DNA from: Rhizophagus clarus
Taxonomy: Eukaryota > Glomeromycota > Glomeromycetes > Glomerales > Glomeraceae
Length of the DNA stretch: 64,000 nucleotides
NCBI GenBank assembly: GCA_015698045.1
Contig: BLAL01000285.1
Span: 3,164,001-3,228,000, forward strand
Direction: 5' to 3'
Shown: positions 58,601-64,000 of the stretch, one piece after another
How the letters are laid out: every line of letters starts with the position of its first letter
Position numbering within the stretch: the stretch's first letter is position 1
Position numbers and translations under genes: made by a program
Notes under the pieces: generated by a model
The model's database searches: none
Told to the model about the DNA's origin: nothing
The model's input: only the letters and a program-made list of their open reading frames with translations

Positions 58601-59913
58601 ATACTATACTTGCAAAAGTTAGATTATGTGGTGAAATTGCATTGCCTGTAGCTTCTTCTGGAATTGCTGCACTTTTAATAGATGGTGGTAGGACTGCACA
58701 TTCTCGATTTAAAATTCCAATTAAATTAAATGAAACTTCAACATGCAATATTTCACAAAGAAGTAAAGAAGCCTGTTTGATTAATATAGCAAAGGTTTTT
58801 ATTTGGGATGAAGCTCCAATGATGCATAAATTTGCATTTGAAGCTGTTGATCGAACACTTCGTGATATTACACAGATAGACAAACCATTTGGAGGAAAAA
58901 TTTTTATTTTTGGAGGAGATTTTTGACAAATTCTGCCTGTAATACCACATGCAACCCGTGCTGATATTGTATCTGCAAGTTTAAGTAAATCATATATATG
59001 GAGACATTTGAAAATTATGAAACTAACAATTAATATGAGACTTTGTCAATCTCATAATTCCCAAGATGATAATTCAAAACAAAAAGAATTTGCAGAATTT
59101 CTTTTAAAAATTGGAAATGGGGAATATTCAACCAATTCAAATACAGAAAATATGATAACTCTCTCTGCAGATATGACTATAACTAAGGGCAATTTAACTG
59201 ATCTTGCAGATTTTGTTTATCCTAATTTGGCTAAAAATTCAGGAAATGTAAATTATATGGTTGGCAGAGCAATATTAACTCCTAAAAATACTGATGTTGA
59301 TATAATTTCAGATATGTTAATGAGTAGATTATCAGGTGAAACCAGAGTATATCCCAGTTTAGATTCTACAGATTCAACAGAAAATACCTATAGGCAGCAA
59401 TCTCAGATATATTCACCTGAATTTTTGAGATCTTTAAAGGTGTCTGACCTTCCTCCTGGTGAATTAAAATTAAAAACAGGAATTCCAATTATACTTTTAC
59501 GAAATCTGAATCCATCAGAGGGACTTTGCAACGGTACCAGGCTAATTGTTCATGATCTTCAAAGTAAAGTAATTGATGCAGAAATTATTACTGGCTCTCA
59601 TATTGGTAAACGTGTCTTTATACCTCGAATTACATTGAGTCCTTCAGAAAGCAGTTTACCCTTTACTTTAAAGCGATTACAATTTCCAGTACGTGTTGCA
59701 TTTTCAATGACAATAAACAGAGCACAAGGCCAGACATTAAACAAGATGGGACTTTATTTACCACAACCAGTGTTTTCACATGGCCAACTATATGTTGCTT
59801 TATCAAGGGTTATATCATATCAATGCATTAAGGTTCTTATATTACATAATGATTATCAAAAAGACTGTCAAACTAAAAATATTGTATATAGGGAAATTTT
59901 TCAAAATACTTAA
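55620..59913 (+). pseudogene. Helitron Rep/PIF1-like helicase, broken
   Basis: Three frames make one former protein of about 1,430 residues. The first (55620-56684) holds the basic N-terminus and the start of the helicase-like/Rep region (YHRIGSLLP, LFPRGDDGWH, RITPMQFYSYRLQIRDG). A frame change at about 56665-56690 and a TAA at 56719-56721 interrupt it. The next (56815-58926) has PDLFITFTCNPKWPEI, the HUH nuclease motif (GLPHAHILL), the nuclease tyrosine region YLYKYVYKGHD, Walker A GPGGTGKT and Walker B IWDEAPM. A TGA at 58924-58926 stands where relatives have Arg in GDFRQILPV, consistent with CGA to TGA. The last frame (59008-59913) is in the same phase and keeps the final helicase motifs (SMTINRAQGQTLNK ... 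LYVALSRV). It would nick and unwind DNA in rolling-circle transposition; this copy is inactive unless rescued in trans. Confidence 0.92.
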
Positions 59914-60132
59914 TTAACACTATTTCAATAAATACTATAAATATAATTAAATATAATTTGGCACATATCATTTTATTTTAAACTAATTTACATTCTTATT
60001 TTTTATACTAATCAATAGCTATTACATTAAATTTTTAATTATAAATAATATTTAATTTTTCTATTTATTTATAACTCAAAAATTTCTTTAATATGCCATA
60101 TTGGGACGTTGATTTACATAAATTTACAGATT

Positions 60133-60160
60133 CCGGCGCAGCGCGACGGGTGATGGCTAG
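60133..60160 (+). mobile_element. Helitron 3' terminus: hairpin plus CTAG, followed by T
   Basis: CCGGCGC-AGC-GCGACGG (60133-60149) forms a 7-bp stem with one mismatch. It is followed 7 nt later by CTAG (60157-60160) and then T, as Helitrons insert between A and T and end in CTRR after a short hairpin. This sets the right border of the element. The 5' TC end was not located; it should lie before 54297. Confidence 0.8.
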
Positions 60161-62640
60161 TTTATTCTGTTTTCAAATGATGTCGACCATGTAACAAAAA
60201 ATAAAAAATTTTGTACTTCAAGGCTAAATTTTTATAGTTCTCTTAATATGGTATTCCAATAAACATACATGTACAACTCTAAATAAAGTTTTTACTTTTT
60301 TAGCTCCAAGTTTTCATTTGAATCACATTTAATGGATTTATAGTAATTTTACATTATATGTGCAGCAAATTTAAGTCATAAGTGTGAAACATTTATGGTA
60401 TATTAAATAGTTATTGTTGGTCCATTAAGAACAACGCTAGGATGGATGGATTTAATTTTGTGGTTTCACATTAGTTGATTGCATTTACTTTTTTGTAACC
60501 ATGGAAATACTATTGCAAAAGTTTCATCCAATATAGAAATTCAGTGATGGCAAATGACCTTCAAAATAAGTTATTTCACAAATGACATTGTAGATTTTTA
60601 ATGTCAAGTGTAGATCTGCAATATGCAATGTGATATACAGTAGTAATGATAGTATGAGCGTTATAATAATCGTTTACAACATATGATTAATGTTAAATGT
60701 TACTAGTAATTAAAAAAAGAAAAGAAAATGTAGCCATGTAGGCGTATTAATTATAATAAATAAATCCAAAAAAAAAATTAGATATACTACACATCATTTT
60801 ATTATAAGAAATTTTATTTATTCTTATTATGAACTAATTATTAAAAAACATAGTTCTTAGTAAAGTAAGAAAATTAGATATTTCAAATTTGCTTGTATTA
60901 CAAACATCCGGTCAAAATCTAATCAAATTTGGTTAAAATTCGGTCGAACCCTAAAATTACAAATTGTTTGTTCAAAATCAGATTTCACGGACGCCATGTA
61001 ATTTTTTTTTTTTTTTTTTTTTTGAATAAGTTTCAAACAAAGTAAAATTGAAAAAGTTTTTTTTTTTTTGAGATTTCATTACCGTTTCATAGAATTTCCA
61101 AATTTTAAACATCAGTGTTGGAGATTTTTAAAGTAAAGATGGTGAAAATGACAATGAATCCTTAATAAACGAAAATAAGTTATATGAGTTATATAAAAAA
61201 CGATTGGTTTAGAAAATAACTGTGTCATTTGTCATTTGAGGTCATTTGGGTCACTGGCAAACACTAATCTGTAGAGTGTGGGATATTAATAAAGCGAGGA
61301 CTTTTCTGATGTAGTGGAGAAATTGGCTAGTCGAAGCAAGATGGTATTATTTTCCAAAAATTTTACGAAAAAAAGCCTGGCGCGTGGAAAATAATATGAA
61401 CGCATAACAGTCGCATAACTCTATTCGGAAATTGAATGTGAGTGTTTAAAACTCATTAGGTTGCTTAGATTATGTATTTTACTTTTTTACATAAGAAAGT
61501 GCAAAATAGAAAGTAAAAACATTTTCGAAATTGGGAAAAAATCAAATGAAGGTGCGACAAGTTTTCTATTATTAAGATGACTGATGGAACAAGAGATTGA
61601 GAAGCTGAAATCTGTCTACAGGATTGTCAGAGATGCATAAAGTAAAATTTTCTTTCAGGTTCAGGTTCAATTTTGAAGTATTAACATGATAATGTTTGAG
61701 TTACGATTTCTTCGGCGTGTGGTATACAATTTTTTTGAAAATTACACCTCTACCCTTTATCATACCTGTATCGTAACTTTTGTGGCTTGAAGACAGGGAG
61801 TAAGAAGTAGTGAATTTTTTTTTATGTTGTAATCTTTCTCGCTAACCAGTCAATGTACAGTATATTCCTAGTGAAGTTATCTGAAATTGAGGCTAAACTA
61901 TAACGAGTTATTCTTTTATGTAGTAAGGAATATTATTTAAGGCGTAATAAGTAATGATGTAATATTTATTTTATTTTTTAGAAATGGTTATTGCGTATTT
62001 ATATGGCATAGTAAATTAAGAAATAAATAATTATTTTTGTCCAATAAACGAACTCAGAAATCGCCTGATCAAAAAGGTGATTTCGCGTTAATGATCATAA
62101 AACGACAAACAAAAGCAATACCAATAAAAAATTAATTAATGTAAGTAGAATCTGGAACGCAAAAAACAATTGGGGTTTCAGTATATACCAAATATAGATT
62201 AGGAATCAGTCAATTGCAACATTTGAAATTTGAAATTAAAGTACTATGCACGTTTGACAAATTTTTTTAGATATACTTAAAAATAATAAACGAAAAAAAA
62301 GAGATTTTACAATTATTTTTTATTATTATTTTCTTCCAACGCTTATTCAATAATTACGCTTTTGTTTTCATTATAATTTATATGAAAATAAAAAAAAATA
62401 AAAATAATGCAAATGAAAAGCTAGTTCTCAATGTGCGGATCTTTTGCCACTATAGAAATTGACATCATTAATCAACACTATTACCATTAAAATATTTACA
62501 TAAAAAATTTAATAATAAAAGAGGGGAAGGGAAAAATGAAAGTTAAAAATTTTGCTATTTGAAATTTTAAAAAAAAATTTTCAAAATTTTAGCTGATAAT
62601 GAAAACTAAATTTGGCTGTGGCTGCAACTTGTAATTTTTA
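60161..62640. other. Intergenic, no supported gene
   Basis: Ordinary AT-rich sequence with T/A homopolymers (for example 61000-61023). I see no domains, RNA genes or element ends. Confidence 0.5.
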
Positions 62641-62649
62641 ATTATAAAT

Positions 62650-64000
62650 AAACCAATTCACAAATTCAACCAACAAACCCATAAACACGATCTACCCACA
62701 AGCCTATAAAAACAATCCTATAAACGTGACACAACCCATAAACCTAAACCCACAAATCTAACGGAAAGCCACGTGCTCACACCAGTCTATACAACTCACC
62801 TTCAAAACAAAAAGCACTCAATAAGATCACTAAAAATGCTATAAGAAAACATATAATATTAGATCAATACTTTCAATCCACAAGCTCACACCAATCCACA
62901 TAACTCACCTTTACAGTATATCTAAAAAATGTTAGATCAGCCTTGTCAAATATTCTCCTTGTTTTTACCGAAAAACATTACAAGAAATACAAAGTCATTC
63001 TAAAAAACAATAAAAGGCGTGATAACGTTAGCTATCAACAATACCCATCCCACTTAAGCATCATTTACTTTCACTAAAACTTAAACAATGATGAATAAAA
63101 TTCCATAAGTCAGAAATGCCTTTCACTTATATTCCCTCCGTATACCAAGTGTGTTCGCAGGCTTGTGATATGCAACCATCAAAGATGGAGGTGTGTTCGG
63201 TCTCTACCACAAGGGTAGGATTGCGAGGTATTTCTCCCCACTCACTACTAGTAGTTACCGCTGAAGGACATCATCAGGAATACTTCGCTCTAAGGCAAAT
63301 TCACTTATAACCCTCTGTATACCACCATAAACTCAGCCCATAAACCCACAAACACATAAAATTTCATAAGTCAGAAATGCCTTTCACTTATATTCCCTCC
63401 GTATACCAAGTGTGTTCGCAGGCTTGTGACATGCAACCATCAAAGATGGAGGTGTGTTCGGTCTCTACCACAAGGGTAGGATTGCGAGGTATTTCTCCCC
63501 ACTCACTACTGAAGTAGTTACCGCTGAAGGACATCATCGGGAATATTTCGCTCAAGGCAAGTTCACTTATAAACCTGTATATCATAGGCTACAAACCCAC
63601 AAACACAATACCCATAGCCACAAACCCACAAACACAATTCACTCGCAAGCCCATAAAAATAAACCTATAAACCTGGCACAACCCACAACCCACCACACGC
63701 CCACACCAGCCTATACTCACTTTAATAAAAAGCATGCTTCCTCTTCCTATAAATAAAATAAAACACACATAATATTAGATCAATACATCCAATCCACAAG
63801 TTCACACACCAATCCACGCAACCCACCTTTACATCATCAGTCTTACTATTTATTTTTCTTATTTTTACTGAAAAATCGTCACAAGAAATACAAAGTCGTT
63901 CTAAAAAGCAATAAAAAGCATGATAACATTAGCCATCCATACCACCCATCCACTTAAATATCGTTTATAATCACAAACCCATAAAACAAATCCACATACA
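62650..64000. repeat. Large tandem repeat, unit about 915 bp, running off the right edge
   Basis: 62650-63080 (ACCCATAAACC text, CCAGTCTATAC, ATAATATTAGATCAATAC, CAAGAAATACAAAGTC) recurs at about 63600-63960 in the same order: CCAGTCTATAC near 62790 matches CCAGCCTATAC near 63705. Inside, a roughly 260-bp subunit is itself duplicated (63101-63350 and 63367-63600) with near-identical text: TCAGAAATGCCTTTCAC, CCGTATACCAAGTGTG, ACCACAAGGGTAGGATTGCG, ACCGCTGAAGGACATCATC. One differs by a CTAG/CTGAAG change. Frames across the subunit occur on both strands and are not credible genes. Confidence 0.8.

Noticed and set aside
58419..58950. 154- and 65-codon minus frames
   Set aside because: They are shadows of the Helitron helicase region.
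63116..63756. Frames on both strands in the 260-bp subunit
   Set aside because: They track the tandem repeat, differ between the copies in length and carry no known domain.
1..64000. tRNA, rRNA or CRISPR features
   Set aside because: I looked on both strands and found no cloverleaf with conserved A and B boxes, no rRNA text and no regularly spaced repeats of CRISPR type; a dedicated RNA search was not possible here.

Overview
The window is very AT-rich eukaryotic DNA with short GT-AG introns (about 70-105 nt), large lineage-expanded families and dense transposon debris. The mix is a tandem F-box/leucine-rich-repeat-like family, a kinase with an F-x-H-D-G-N catalytic loop, a multi-exon TRP-like channel, a Helitron and a Polinton-type polymerase. 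It fits an arbuscular mycorrhizal fungus of the Rhizophagus type. That assignment is from recognised family style, not from a marker gene.

Layout. 1-3000: N-terminal part of a Polinton/Maverick-type protein-primed DNA polymerase running off the left edge on the minus strand, with a divergent small Cys-rich gene and a 56-bp tandem repeat. 3661-5240: a non-autonomous hAT-like element with an 8-bp target duplication. 7303-8754: an F-box gene between two copies of a degenerate direct repeat. 9464-10745: a decayed pogo/Tigger transposon. 10.7-16.5 kb: gene-poor, with a short interstitial telomere tract and one copy of a small inverted-repeat element. 16579-19994: an array of intron-like units separated by exactly three bases. 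20.0-23.7 kb: simple and satellite-like repeats, part of them inside a second hAT-like element. 24602-26995: a kinase/coiled-coil gene split by one in-frame stop. 28.0-46.8 kb: six F-box family members (three intact, one with a one-base deletion, two decayed), with a Mutator-like element, a retroposed insertion with target duplication and a decayed LINE between them. 47830-51767: an intact eight-exon channel gene. 54297-60160: a Helitron carrying an OB-fold-like gene and a broken Rep/helicase gene, with its 3' hairpin and CTAG end. 62.65 kb to the right edge: a tandem repeat of about 915 bp.

The standout is 16.6-19.9 kb. In 28 places an AG acceptor and a GTAAGT-like donor are separated by exactly 3 nt. 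The triplet varies (18 different ones, never a stop) while the flanks stay almost constant. Joined after the upstream ATG exon, the triplets give one open phase that ends in a short final exon. This could be a gene made of single-codon-size microexons, or an intron-like satellite. RNA data would decide.

How genes relate: the F-box copies share an upstream motif (CACATGACCTTAATGTTTGTAACAC-like) and show blocks of near-identity that switch partners, pointing to co-regulation and gene conversion. The kinase and channel families are unrelated neighbours. The OB-fold protein and Rep/helicase probably worked together in Helitron transposition.
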